DNA of 57,178 bases from Saprospiraceae bacterium (GTDB lineage Bacteria; Bacteroidota; Bacteroidia; Chitinophagales; Saprospiraceae), in the NCBI GenBank assembly GCA_020630495.1, contig JAHDBH010000001.1, positions 81,989 through 139,166 of the forward strand. Reading direction: 5' to 3'. The number at the start of each line of letters is the position of its first letter. Positions within the stretch are counted from its first letter, which is position 1. The position numbers were made by a program, and so were the translations under genes. Positions 26,980 through 36,251 of the stretch are shown piece by piece. The notes beneath the pieces were generated by a model. That model saw only the letters and a program-made list of their open reading frames with translations. It had not been told where the DNA came from and did no database searches.

Positions 26980-29900
26980 TCATGATGTAGTCATGAGACT
27001 TCGTATAGTCGCTTCTATATGCTGAGCATAGGATTGTATGGTATTGTACTTAAATACGGTATGGAGCTTGAGCTGTAGTCTAAATTTTTTATTGATGCGA
27101 CTCAGTATACGGATAGCCATGAGTGAATTTCCTCCTATGCTTAGGTATTGGTCGTCGGTACTGAGATCATCGCGGACCATTACTTCAGTCCAGATATCAT
27201 GGAGCATGGTCTCTATGGCTCCCTTAGGTTTCACTATGGATCGTCTGACATCACGTGTAGGACGGAATGCATTCACTAGCTTTTGGACGTCAGTCTTACC
27301 ATTACTCGTGAGAGGAATCTCTGGCACATGGATATAGTGCCACGGCACCATATAGTCTGGGAGGGCCTCTCTACAGCTTTGTCGTAGGTCGGCAGTGGGA
27401 ATTTGCCGATCCGATGTGTAAAATACCGCAAGCTGCTCAGTCTGGTCCTGCTGGGTATGATCAGAATAGCCTATCTCCGCTTTGATGCGCGCTACAGCTG
27501 CGTCATCTACCACCTCATTTACTTCGGCTAGTGCTTCATCGCGTTCCTTATGCCCCACGCGCACATCCCAGCTGTAGGGAAAGGCATAGTTGCTGTAGCC
27601 ATGTACTTCGCGATGGACCTGTATGCCTACTTGATTGATGAGGCAATTAGTAGATCGACCAGTATCAGACGGTCGCGACCATGGCAACTTATGTTTGAGA
27701 TATGCCATCAACTCGGTGAGCTCCACATCGCAGTAGCGATAGAAATCCAGAAACTGCACTTTCTCAAATACCTCATCATCCTCAAAGAATTCTGCATCAA
27801 GCAGTCGATTTACGGCATCCGGCGTGCGATGATATAGCTTGCGAGCATGTAGGATGACATCATCAATTTCTTGGAAATTTATCGTCTCATCTGTAAATAA
27901 CTCTTCTGTCAGACGCGTCTCAAAGAATTGTCCGCGAGATAGTCCGGTCACGATGTAGGGAATCTTTTTTTCCAGAGCTATTTTAGTACTCAGTGTATAG
28001 ATGGTCTTGAAGCATCCATTGCACACATTTTGATATCTCTGTAGACTATCTACAAAGATCTCATTCATCGCTTCGGTCTTTCCAAATACGTGATCCACAC
28101 CAAGGGCGCGGCAGACACGCTGCACATTGGCCAGCGCTTCTTGGGAGATATATCCATTGTCCAGAGTGAAGGCAAGGACTTTGATGCCTAGATCAGCCAG
28201 ACGGCCGAGTGCGTAGCTACTGTCTTTGCCACCACTGAGGAGCATGATGCAATCGTACTCCGAGTCAGCTGATCGCTCCGTAGTATCAAATATGCGCTTG
28301 AGATCATCCATCTCGCGGAAATATCCCTTGACTCGCTGCTCGTAGGCGTCATAGCCCAGACAGAGGCTGCAGATCTCGTCTTCTGTAAAGCTCACTCCAG
28401 GATAATGTGATGGTAAGCCACAGCGTCGGCAGTTGGTCTCGGCCTCTGATGGACGCTGCTGTGAAAGCGTAGTGACTACAGCGCTCCGGACTCCATCCAT
28501 GCGTGCGATAGCTGAGGCGATCTCGCCAGTCTCTATACGGCGACCGCCTATCTTGATCTGGTCATCTGCTCTACCTTGGAAGTGAATCACGCCTGACTGT
28601 GACTGGAAGGCTCGGTCGCCAGTGCAATAGTAGCGAGTGCCGTGTAGCATTATGAATTTTTCTTGAGTCTTGTCCTCATCGCCTAGATATCCGACAGCAA
28701 GTCCTGGACCGCTGATGAGTAGCTCACCCGTGACACTTACCGGCTGTTCTTTCCATGCCCGATTCACTATAAGGGATCTGGTGCCGCTGAGCGGCTTGCC
28801 TATAGGTACGTCACCGTATACGTCCAGAGTAGGATCGTAAGTATGTACTATGCATCCGACTGTAGCCTCTGTAGGGCCATACTCATTATATATCCGCAGA
28901 GATGGATGCTTCATTGCATGATCTCTGATGACATCACTGGACAGCGCCTCTCCTCCTAGGATCAAGACCTGAAGCTGAGGAAGATGCCAGTGCGGATCCA
29001 GCATCTGTATATGTGAGGGTGTGGCCTTGATAGCTGTGAGCGCATGATTTTCTGCGACTTCTATGATGGACATGTCCGGACCTTGCAAGGGCTCGGGGTA
29101 GATATGCAGAGATCCTCCCGTGGTCATGGGTAGGAATAGGCTCGTCACGGTCAGGTCAAATCCTACAGAGCTGAAGAGAGGCATGTGCATCTGATTGCCC
29201 TGAGGAGAGTAGAGCTTACGCGCTTCATCTAAGTAGTATGCCAGACTATCTCTGGATATCATCACACCCTTAGGCTTACCCGTGCTGCCAGAGGTGTACA
29301 TGATGTAAGCTAATTCGCTGGACAGTATGTCTAGCTTTGATTGACTATCACTACCGCTTGGAGAGATGAGCTGTACTGATGGATCGAGCTTGATGATCTC
29401 CGAGGCCATCTCCGCGATGACAAATCTCGCATCGCTATCTCTGAGCATGTGGCTGGCTCGCGTAGCTGGCTCACGGATGGGTATCGGCACATAGTGTGCT
29501 CCCGTAGCGATGCAAGCCAGGATCGACACTACCAAGTCCACTGATCGCTGCAGATGGATGGCGACAGCGTCTCCAGAGCTTACGCCACTCTGTTGCAATT
29601 TTACTTGCAGGCTAGAAATTTTTTGGTACAGCTCGCTGTAGCTCACACGCTCCTCGCCGCAGATAAGGGCAGTGAGATCATTGTCTGCTGTGATATAGCG
29701 AAAGAGAAGATCAGTGAGCTGCGTAGTCGAAGTCACCGAGACAGATTCTTGCCATGGGTTCGGAGAGACTAGTGGCACAGCTTCTATCTCCTGACTTCGA
29801 TCTGCAATCATGGCTGCTAGGAGCGTCTGGAAGATGTGGATCACCTCTTGGCGCTGCTCGGAATTAAATACTTCGTGATTTAGATCAAACTGCACTTGGA

Positions 29901-31050
29901 ACTGACCGTCTCGCTTGTAATCGATCACGTGCATCCGCAGGTCATGACGAGGATCGCAGTGGTCTACTGAGAGCCATTCTGCATCAGTGGCAATCCCTGC
30001 AAAATCTGGAAAATCAGCATGGATATAATTGAGCACTGAGTAGAAGCTACTGCTCAGTGCGGGTGATGCGAGACCTGATCCAGAATTCATCAGATAGCCC
30101 ATCACACCCGTTTTTACTTTCTGATAGAGCGATCCAAATGTCTCGTGCCTATCAATCTCCACCTGCACAGGAAAAAACTCTATAAATGGCCCTGGAGTAT
30201 TTTTAAAAGCTGGCTTGGACCGATTATGTGCAGGAGTGCCGATAGCGAGATGCTCCTGTCCTGACAGTCGATAAATGAGCGCAAAGAGACAGGTCATGAA
30301 TACTGACAAACGACTGATATCTGCTGTAAATGATATGATATCTCGCTCCTGACAAAGTTGATCCAGCTGCGTCAGCGTGTCTGCGTCTATGGCATATCCA
30401 TGACGACTTGTGCGTGTGTAAGGTCTAGAACCTTTGTAATTGTATAAGCTGGGTGCAGGAGGTGTATCGCTTATTATATTTTTCCAGTAATCTTGTTTTT
30501 TAGGGTTTTGGGCGGCATGTTTTTCATGCTCGACGTAGTCGGCAAATGCAGGCAATGTGGCATTATTCTCAGGTTTTTTTCCTTGTGCAAGTTGAGAGTA
30601 TAAATCGCTCAGTCGCTTGTACTGCACACTGATTCCCCAAGCGTCTGTGACAAGATGGTGTTGATTAAAATACCAGACGTAATGATTATCACCTCGCCGC
30701 ACGAGATAGGAACGATATGCACAGACGGCTAGGTCAAATGGTTTTTGATTTTGCTTGGTGAGCCAATCATACCATTTCTCAGAGGACCATTGTGTAGCGT
30801 CTAGATTATCGTGCTGAGGATCGATATCATCCGATATATACAGCTCAGGTAGATTCTCGCTTGTCATGAGTAGCCGTGCGCTCGTAATGCTGCTCTCGCT
30901 GATCATCTGCTGAAAAGCAAGAGCAAACAGCTCCTGATCGACCTTGCCATAGATGTCAAATCGAAATGGCATGTTGTACAGTGGACTATCTGGACTGAGT
31001 TCCTGACCCGCCCATAGTAGGTACTGGGATCTAGTAAGGCTCAGCTTCAT
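26980..31050 (-). CDS. NRPS module C-A-PCP with PP-loop ATPase domain inserted in the A domain
   Basis: The ATG at 31050 (1356 residues) overlaps the carrier-protein stop (ATGA). An in-frame extension to 31143 would run deep into that gene. Order: a C domain with HHLVTDA at residues 131-137 (Ala for the usual Gly), then an A domain with TSGSTGKPKG at 586 and GRADDQIKIGGRRIE at 826. After about 30 more residues comes an inserted domain (about 870-1195), then the rest of the A domain (NALP-like ALPDYMVPW, NGKTDVQKL) and a PCP (GGNSLMAIRIL). The insert has Cys pairs (C874/C877 and SLC), a PP-loop SGGKDSS (939-945) and CNGC (1010-1013), like WbpG/PseA-type amidotransferases or tRNA-thiolation ATPases. 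My hand-read specificity code is DLTKIGEVGK, which I recall as Asn/Asp-type. Confidence 0.9.
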   Translation of the reverse strand: MKLSLTRSQYLLWAGQELSPDSPLYNMPFRFDIYGKVDQELFALAFQQMISESSITSARLLMTSENLPELYISDDIDPQHDNLDATQWSSEKWYDWLTKQNQKPFDLAVCAYRSYLVRRGDNHYVWYFNQHHLVTDAWGISVQYKRLSDLYSQLAQGKKPENNATLPAFADYVEHEKHAAQNPKKQDYWKNIISDTPPAPSLYNYKGSRPYTRTSRHGYAIDADTLTQLDQLCQERDIISFTADISRLSVFMTCLFALIYRLSGQEHLAIGTPAHNRSKPAFKNTPGPFIEFFPVQVEIDRHETFGSLYQKVKTGVMGYLMNSGSGLASPALSSSFYSVLNYIHADFPDFAGIATDAEWLSVDHCDPRHDLRMHVIDYKRDGQFQVQFDLNHEVFNSEQRQEVIHIFQTLLAAMIADRSQEIEAVPLVSPNPWQESVSVTSTTQLTDLLFRYITADNDLTALICGEERVSYSELYQKISSLQVKLQQSGVSSGDAVAIHLQRSVDLVVSILACIATGAHYVPIPIREPATRASHMLRDSDARFVIAEMASEIIKLDPSVQLISPSGSDSQSKLDILSSELAYIMYTSGSTGKPKGVMISRDSLAYYLDEARKLYSPQGNQMHMPLFSSVGFDLTVTSLFLPMTTGGSLHIYPEPLQGPDMSIIEVAENHALTAIKATPSHIQMLDPHWHLPQLQVLILGGEALSSDVIRDHAMKHPSLRIYNEYGPTEATVGCIVHTYDPTLDVYGDVPIGKPLSGTRSLIVNRAWKEQPVSVTGELLISGPGLAVGYLGDEDKTQEKFIMLHGTRYYCTGDRAFQSQSGVIHFQGRADDQIKIGGRRIETGEIASAIARMDGVRSAVVTTLSQQRPSEAETNCRRCGLPSHYPGVSFTEDEICSLCLGYDAYEQRVKGYFREMDDLKRIFDTTERSADSEYDCIMLLSGGKDSSYALGRLADLGIKVLAFTLDNGYISQEALANVQRVCRALGVDHVFGKTEAMNEIFVDSLQRYQNVCNGCFKTIYTLSTKIALEKKIPYIVTGLSRGQFFETRLTEELFTDETINFQEIDDVILHARKLYHRTPDAVNRLLDAEFFEDDEVFEKVQFLDFYRYCDVELTELMAYLKHKLPWSRPSDTGRSTNCLINQVGIQVHREVHGYSNYAFPYSWDVRVGHKERDEALAEVNEVVDDAAVARIKAEIGYSDHTQQDQTEQLAVFYTSDRQIPTADLRQSCREALPDYMVPWHYIHVPEIPLTSNGKTDVQKLVNAFRPTRDVRRSIVKPKGAIETMLHDIWTEVMVRDDLSTDDQYLSIGGNSLMAIRILSRINKKFRLQLKLHTVFKYNTIQSYAQHIEATIRSLMTTS

Positions 31051-31289
31051 AGGGCTCCGCGGCTCTCTAGATATGCCACTATAGCATCTATGGTGATGAA
31101 GTGCTCTATGGTCATATCCTGTGGAGGAATCTCGATATTCCATCGCTCGCTGATCCAGCTGATATAGCGCACGATCCCCATGGAGTCCACTAGACCACTA
31201 GCCAGCAGATTATCACTGCTGGAGATATCTATAGTCTCATCATGTAGGATCTCCTGCTTGAGATAGTCTATGAGTAGGGTAGCGTTCAT
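31047..31289 (-). CDS. Free-standing acyl/peptidyl carrier protein
   Basis: This 80-residue protein has the phosphopantetheine site SGLVDSMGIV, with Ser36 as the expected attachment residue. Start and stop both overlap the neighbours by ATGA, so its translation is coupled to the adenylating enzyme upstream and the NRPS downstream. In pyrrole-forming pathways (pyoluteorin, prodigiosin, undecylprodigiosin) such a carrier holds proline while it is oxidised to pyrrole-2-carboxyl thioester. That role is inferred from the gene trio. Activation needs the PPTase encoded at 45653. Confidence 0.9.
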   Translation of the reverse strand: MNATLLIDYLKQEILHDETIDISSSDNLLASGLVDSMGIVRYISWISERWNIEIPPQDMTIEHFITIDAIVAYLESRGAL

Positions 31290-32860
31290 GACGTGGTACT
31301 TAGTGATTGTAAGGCTGCATAATCTACTTTGCCAGCGCTAGTGCGCGGTATGCTATCCATTCTATGATATTCTGTCGGTACAGCATAGTTAGGAACTTTG
31401 TCCATCAGCAGATCTTTAAGTTCTCGCTTTCGATCTTGTCCAGCGGTATCGATATAGGCAAGGCAGATGTGTTTGGAATCAGGAGACAGTCTGGCTCCAT
31501 GAGTCTCATGGTCTCGCACGGGCTTGCCGACGAAAGCCACCACAGCTTCCACACCGTCTACTGACATGGCATGCTGCTCTATCTCTTCCAGCTCCACACG
31601 GTAACCGCGGATTTTCACCTGCCTATCCATTCTCCCTAGGTAGTAAAGTAATTCATCGCGCAGTTCTACCATATCTCCTGTACGATAATATCTCAAGCGA
31701 TAGTCGCCAATGTTTCTTTCTTGGATGGAGCGAGAGGTGCGTGCTGGATCATTCCAGTATCCCTGCATCATGGTGGTAGAGCTGATGAGCAATTCGCCGA
31801 TGGTGTCGAGTTGGTCTTGGTCATTGACGATGATGCCGTGAGTCTCGTCCCACACGTTGCCCAGTGGGATGGGTGCCGATGGGTCGCCCCAAGTACTGAA
31901 GTTGTAGTACGTGCATTGATTGACCTCGGCAGGACCGTAGATGTTGCTCCAGGTCGCAGAGGGAAAGTGCGGCATGAGCTGTGTGATCTCATGAGCAGGA
32001 AATGGCTCACCTCCATAGAGAATCCAGCGCAGTCTGTGGTAATCATACTCATCCATGGCTCCTGAGGCACGCAGCTGAATGAGCGCCAGCGGTACCGCGT
32101 ACCATATCGTGACGCGCTCTTCCTGCAGCCACTTTGCGAGGGAGACGGGAAACTTCGACTCCCCATCACTGATCATGGCGCAAGTAGCGCCTACGTATGG
32201 GCTGGTGAGGTAGCCGAGCGTCGACATGTCAAAGTGTAGTGGGCTATGATTAGCTATGATATCGCTATGAGTGAGACCGTAGGTGTCTGCTGTCAGTCGC
32301 GCATAGCTCAAGCCAGAGGCATGGGTGTGTACGATGCCTTTGGGTGTGCCAGTGCTGCCCGATGTATAGATGATATAAGCTGGGTCTGTCGCCTCTAGAT
32401 CGCTGTTCAGATCTATATGGTCTATGAGGCCTATAGCCTCCCAGCTGGTACACTCTACCTCTTCCATGTCAGCACCCACGAGATGATTTATTGCCAGGTC
32501 ATCAAAGTTGATTCGTCGTAGAGTAAATTTTTGTCTGGGAGATGTAATCAATATTTTCATCTCCGTATCCTGGATCACGTGCTCTATCCGGCTGGCTGGT
32601 GCACTTGCGTCCAGAGGGACATATACGCCACCAGCCTTGAGTATGGCATATACAGCGATGGGTGACTGTATGTGCCGATCCATGAGGATACCGACTCGAT
32701 CACCTTGCTGAAGATGGCAATTCTGGAGATGCTGAGCTAGCTGATCTGTGAGGTGGTCCAGATCATGATAAGTGATTTCTTGCGCTTGACAGCGAAATGC
32801 CACACGACCAGGTCGCTTTTGCGCTGCACGTGCGATGCTATCATGGATAAGGGACTGCAT
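31286..32860 (-). CDS. Stand-alone adenylating enzyme, probable L-prolyl-AMP ligase (PltF/PigI/RedM-like)
   Basis: This 524-residue enzyme has A-domain motifs A3 (AYIIYTSGSTGTPKG), A5 (NIYGPAEVNQCTYY), A7 (YYRTGD), A8 (GRMDRQVKIRGYRVELEEIE) and A10 (TSAGKVDY), but no C or PCP domain. It should load the adjacent free carrier protein. Reading the ten pocket residues against GrsA by hand gives DMLYLGIQCK. I recall codes near DLLYLALVCK for pyrrole-pathway prolyl ligases, and NxCTYY after YGP(T/A)EV is also like them. Its stop and start overlap the flanking genes (ATGA; TGATG). Other small amino acids remain possible. Confidence 0.82.
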   Translation of the reverse strand: MQSLIHDSIARAAQKRPGRVAFRCQAQEITYHDLDHLTDQLAQHLQNCHLQQGDRVGILMDRHIQSPIAVYAILKAGGVYVPLDASAPASRIEHVIQDTEMKILITSPRQKFTLRRINFDDLAINHLVGADMEEVECTSWEAIGLIDHIDLNSDLEATDPAYIIYTSGSTGTPKGIVHTHASGLSYARLTADTYGLTHSDIIANHSPLHFDMSTLGYLTSPYVGATCAMISDGESKFPVSLAKWLQEERVTIWYAVPLALIQLRASGAMDEYDYHRLRWILYGGEPFPAHEITQLMPHFPSATWSNIYGPAEVNQCTYYNFSTWGDPSAPIPLGNVWDETHGIIVNDQDQLDTIGELLISSTTMMQGYWNDPARTSRSIQERNIGDYRLRYYRTGDMVELRDELLYYLGRMDRQVKIRGYRVELEEIEQHAMSVDGVEAVVAFVGKPVRDHETHGARLSPDSKHICLAYIDTAGQDRKRELKDLLMDKVPNYAVPTEYHRMDSIPRTSAGKVDYAALQSLSTTS

Positions 32861-34011
32861 CAGAGACCTAGGAGCTTAGAGATGATATTGCGCTGCACGT
32901 CCGAGGTGCCAGCGTAGAGAATGCCGCCTACGGAGTCTCTAAGATCGCGCTCCACTTCGTACTCTTTGAGGTAGCCATTACCGCCCATGGTGCGGATGGC
33001 ATCGAGGCTGTTTTGTAGGAAACTTTCGCTGAGCTGTAGCTTGACTAGAGCGGCTTCGAGCGGTGCGTTCTGGCCATTACTTTTACACCAAGCGACTTTG
33101 TACAGAAGGAGTTTGCTGCTTTCTATGCGGAGTTTCATATCCGCGATGCGGTGACTTACTGCTTGGTATTTTCCTATAGCTTTTCCACCTTGTCTGCGCT
33201 GCTGTGCATACTGGATAGCATCATCGAGCTGACGCTCCATCGCGCCTAGCTTTCCCGCAAGCATGCAGCATCGGTCATACTCTAGCGAGCTGTGGCAAAT
33301 ACTAAAACCCACCCCCTCTTTTCCTAAGCGATTCTCAGTAGGGACAAAGCACTCAGTCATAGTCAATTCGCTAAATGGAACTGTGCGCAGCCCCATTTTT
33401 TCTAGTACGGGGCCTTTAGTCAATCCAGGGGAGTCTGTCTCCACCAAAAAAGCAGAGATGCCCCATTGACCGAGCTCTAGATTGGTACTGGCGAATACGA
33501 GTGCGATGTCTGCTAGTGGTCCTAGCGTGATAAATCTCTTCACGCCATTGAGCAAATAACCGCCGTTTACTTTCGTGGCAGTCGTCTGCATGCTGAAGAT
33601 ATCACTGCCCGCATCGGGCTCCGTAAGGGCATGGACACCTATCTTCAGTCCCGTGGCTAGTGGCTTCAGAAAACGTTCCTTTTGCTCCTCTGTACCAAAG
33701 TGCAAGATAGGAATCTGTACTGTCCACATCTGTGCATTGAGCGCAAGTAAAAATCCCGCATCCTTACATGTACGTCCTAGCGCCTGGATAGCCATCATAG
33801 ATCCCAGCAGGTCTAGCTCCGGACTCGATCCGCCGTAGGGAGATACGGATGCCATGCCTTGTATACCGTGCTGTGCACACTTGTGCCACCAGTCCATAGG
33901 AAATGTACCAGTGCTATCTCGAGCTACTACATCGTCTTGGAGCTCTGAGCGAGCAAATGTCTCCATCTCACTTATGAGAAGCTGATGATGAGGAGCTATA
34001 GAAAAATCCAT
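32860..34011 (-). CDS. Acyl-CoA dehydrogenase-like flavoprotein, probable L-prolyl-[PCP] dehydrogenase (PltE/PigA/RedW-like)
   Basis: This 383-residue FAD enzyme of the acyl-CoA dehydrogenase fold has ALTEPDAGSD (FAD/substrate loop), a C-terminal RTMGGNGYLKEYEVERDLRD and GGILYAGTSDVQRNII. The position of the usual catalytic Glu in YEGTS is Ala here. An acidic pair in SLEYDR (E244/D246) sits where isovaleryl-CoA-dehydrogenase-type enzymes carry their base. Placed next to a stand-alone prolyl-type ligase and carrier protein, it most likely oxidises prolyl-S-PCP to pyrrolyl-2-carboxyl-S-PCP. It overlaps the ligase gene by one base (TGATG). An ordinary acyl-CoA role is less likely in this context. 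Confidence 0.82.
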   Translation of the reverse strand: MDFSIAPHHQLLISEMETFARSELQDDVVARDSTGTFPMDWWHKCAQHGIQGMASVSPYGGSSPELDLLGSMMAIQALGRTCKDAGFLLALNAQMWTVQIPILHFGTEEQKERFLKPLATGLKIGVHALTEPDAGSDIFSMQTTATKVNGGYLLNGVKRFITLGPLADIALVFASTNLELGQWGISAFLVETDSPGLTKGPVLEKMGLRTVPFSELTMTECFVPTENRLGKEGVGFSICHSSLEYDRCCMLAGKLGAMERQLDDAIQYAQQRRQGGKAIGKYQAVSHRIADMKLRIESSKLLLYKVAWCKSNGQNAPLEAALVKLQLSESFLQNSLDAIRTMGGNGYLKEYEVERDLRDSVGGILYAGTSDVQRNIISKLLGL

Positions 34012-34017
34012 AGATGA

Positions 34018-36240
34018 TCAGAATCGGTACTGCACACTTGCTCTGAGAAACCTAGGTGCTCCAGGCGTAAAATGGATTTCTTCTGTGCTTTCTGTTTCAT
34101 TAAATAGGCGCGACTCCGTCGCAAATTGCGTCTCGTCCCACTCTACATCCAATACATTGTCAAGATTGAGGCTAAATGTGAGCGACTTCCATCTATAGCT
34201 CGCATTAGCGTCCAGGATGGTATAGCCATTAGCTGTGATAGAATAGTCTTCATTGGCCGGGCGGTCTCCAAGGTATCTCATCTGTAGCCCTATATCCAGA
34301 GCATCCTTGCTGATAGATAGTCCGGCTGTGCCAGTCCAGATGGGAGCGAGAGGGATGTAGTCTGCCCCTTCTGGCTCATCCACGCTGCGAGGATTAGTAT
34401 ACGTCCAGTCTGTGGTAAGATATAGCCAGTCTGTGGCTTGATATCTCATGGATAGATCTATGCCATATCGTAGCGATTGGCCGCTTGGCTCTACGATTCC
34501 TTCATCGCCCACATAGACAAATTCCTGCTCAGAATTGAGATACCAGAGTGCTACATTAGCTAGCAGACGATCGGTGGGTTTCCATATAGTTCCCAGATCT
34601 ACTCCGTAGGCTCTTGGCGCAAATCCCTCCTCTGTATCAGCTTGAAGGACTACTCGGGTATCATTGCTGTGAAATCCTACGCCTGTCTTGAGGAATATCT
34701 GAGCATTGCGATTAAGATTGTACAGGAGATTCAGCTTGGGAGTGATGACAGATGCTTGATCTGATCGTGGATCATAGAGTGTCGCCAGACGATCATAATA
34801 TTCATATTGAAACTGATCGTATCGCAGTCCTGGATTTATGGTCAGATTGCCAAAATCCCACTCCACCATGGCGTATGCAAAGTAATTGACCTCTTTCACA
34901 TCACCAAATTGACGACGGCGTATGAGTGTCTGGCGATTTTGAGAATCTGATAGTTCATTATCTCTCACCTCATCATTTCTCAAGCCTATACCTCCCTGGA
35001 GTAGCGCGGGTCTGCCAGCTAGTGTGGTACTGTGATTAATCTCTGACTGGAATCCGAAGAGGTCGCGCTTTTCACGCTGGACAATCTGATCGCCTACTTC
35101 TGGATTTCTGAGGAAAAAGGTGAAGTTGCTAAACAGCTCAAATTCATAGCGGCTGTAGTAAAGATTGCTATTGACATATGTGCTTTCTGAGATGCTTTTG
35201 TTATAACTCAGCATGGCATTGCTCCTGCTTGTCTGTCCTCCTTCTGTATCATCTATGGCTCCAAATCTCGTGATATCTCCAGCCTCTACAGATCTCACAG
35301 GTATCTGACCTGATGCGTCCCACTCGGAGGAGAAGTGAGATAATGTAGCGGTGATGGTGCTATTATCCGCAAGAGTGGTGTGCATGCGTGTCATGATATT
35401 GATACGATCAAAATTCTGAGAAGACTCAAATGGACCATCCGTCTGTAGATATTCACCAGCAACATAGACGTCTGTATTTTCTGTGCTGAGTAGGCTGAGA
35501 ATTCCAGAAAATCTGCTGCTATTAAAATTGCCTATTTCTATACCTAGCAGATTTTCTTTTGCCCTGTTTTTTAGACGAAAGTCGATATAGCCAGCTGTAT
35601 TGAGATTGCCTCTATTAGCATAGTACGGACCTTTATTGTAGTCTATATCCTCTATAGTCTCTGGGATGATGAAGTGTAGGTCTGCGTATCCTTGTCCATG
35701 TGCGTGAGACACCATATTCACGGGCATGCCTTCTACACTGATGGCTATGTCTGTCCCGTGATCTATATCAAATCCACGGAGAAATATCTGCTCTGCTTTA
35801 CCACCACCTGCATGCTGACCGATAAATAATCCTGGAACAGATCGCAGTACTTCTTGCGATGAGACGACGGGATTTTTAATGAGGTCGATCTTGCTGATCT
35901 GATGGATAGCATTGACGTCCTGAGAAATTACGACTTCATTGATTCGGTAATTCTCATCGGCTAGTTTTATTTTGATTTTACTATTTAGGTCAGAGATAGC
36001 TACGAGTTGTGTTTTAAATCCCACGCTGCTCACCTGCAGCGTATCCCCAGCTTTGACACCGTCGAGTATAAATTCTCCAAAGGCATTGGAGTGGGTGTGG
36101 GTCTTTTGGTTAAGCAAAAGGATATAAGCACCTATGATGGGTGTCTGCTCATCATCAACGACCTTGCCAGATAGAGTCTCCTGTGCAGTCACTGCTGATA
36201 TAGCTATAAGGCAAAGTAGAAGTAATAGGGATCTCAACAT
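34018..36240 (-). CDS. TonB-dependent outer-membrane receptor
   Basis: This 740-residue protein begins with a signal peptide (MLRSLLLLLCLIAISAVTAQ). A carboxypeptidase-like regulatory domain follows (about 21-100, LSGKVVDDEQTPIIGAYI), then a plug (about 115-235, SSQEVLRSVPGLFIG, FLRGFDIDHGTDIAIS) and a beta-barrel ending in Phe (FLRASVQYRF). The plug carries SHAHGQGYADLHF (His179, His181, His189) and FDIDHGTD, potential metal ligands near the periplasmic or pore side. It sits 6 bases before the dehydrogenase and 11 after the cyclodeaminase, inside the biosynthetic operon, so uptake of the product or its metal complex is a reasonable inference. Confidence 0.92.
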   Translation of the reverse strand: MLRSLLLLLCLIAISAVTAQETLSGKVVDDEQTPIIGAYILLLNQKTHTHSNAFGEFILDGVKAGDTLQVSSVGFKTQLVAISDLNSKIKIKLADENYRINEVVISQDVNAIHQISKIDLIKNPVVSSQEVLRSVPGLFIGQHAGGGKAEQIFLRGFDIDHGTDIAISVEGMPVNMVSHAHGQGYADLHFIIPETIEDIDYNKGPYYANRGNLNTAGYIDFRLKNRAKENLLGIEIGNFNSSRFSGILSLLSTENTDVYVAGEYLQTDGPFESSQNFDRINIMTRMHTTLADNSTITATLSHFSSEWDASGQIPVRSVEAGDITRFGAIDDTEGGQTSRSNAMLSYNKSISESTYVNSNLYYSRYEFELFSNFTFFLRNPEVGDQIVQREKRDLFGFQSEINHSTTLAGRPALLQGGIGLRNDEVRDNELSDSQNRQTLIRRRQFGDVKEVNYFAYAMVEWDFGNLTINPGLRYDQFQYEYYDRLATLYDPRSDQASVITPKLNLLYNLNRNAQIFLKTGVGFHSNDTRVVLQADTEEGFAPRAYGVDLGTIWKPTDRLLANVALWYLNSEQEFVYVGDEGIVEPSGQSLRYGIDLSMRYQATDWLYLTTDWTYTNPRSVDEPEGADYIPLAPIWTGTAGLSISKDALDIGLQMRYLGDRPANEDYSITANGYTILDANASYRWKSLTFSLNLDNVLDVEWDETQFATESRLFNETESTEEIHFTPGAPRFLRASVQYRF

Positions 36241-36251
36241 AACTCTTTAAC

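Noticed and set aside
27457-28440. The PP-loop segment as a separate gene or an assembly/frameshift artefact
   Set aside because: The frame is continuous through both junctions, no stop or start suits a separate gene, and A-domain motifs resume correctly after it. It sits at the known A-domain insertion site.
31051-31143. N-terminal extension of the PP-loop NRPS to 31143
   Set aside because: It would overlap the carrier-protein gene by about 97 bases. The ATG at 31050 gives a normal C-domain start and a standard ATGA overlap.
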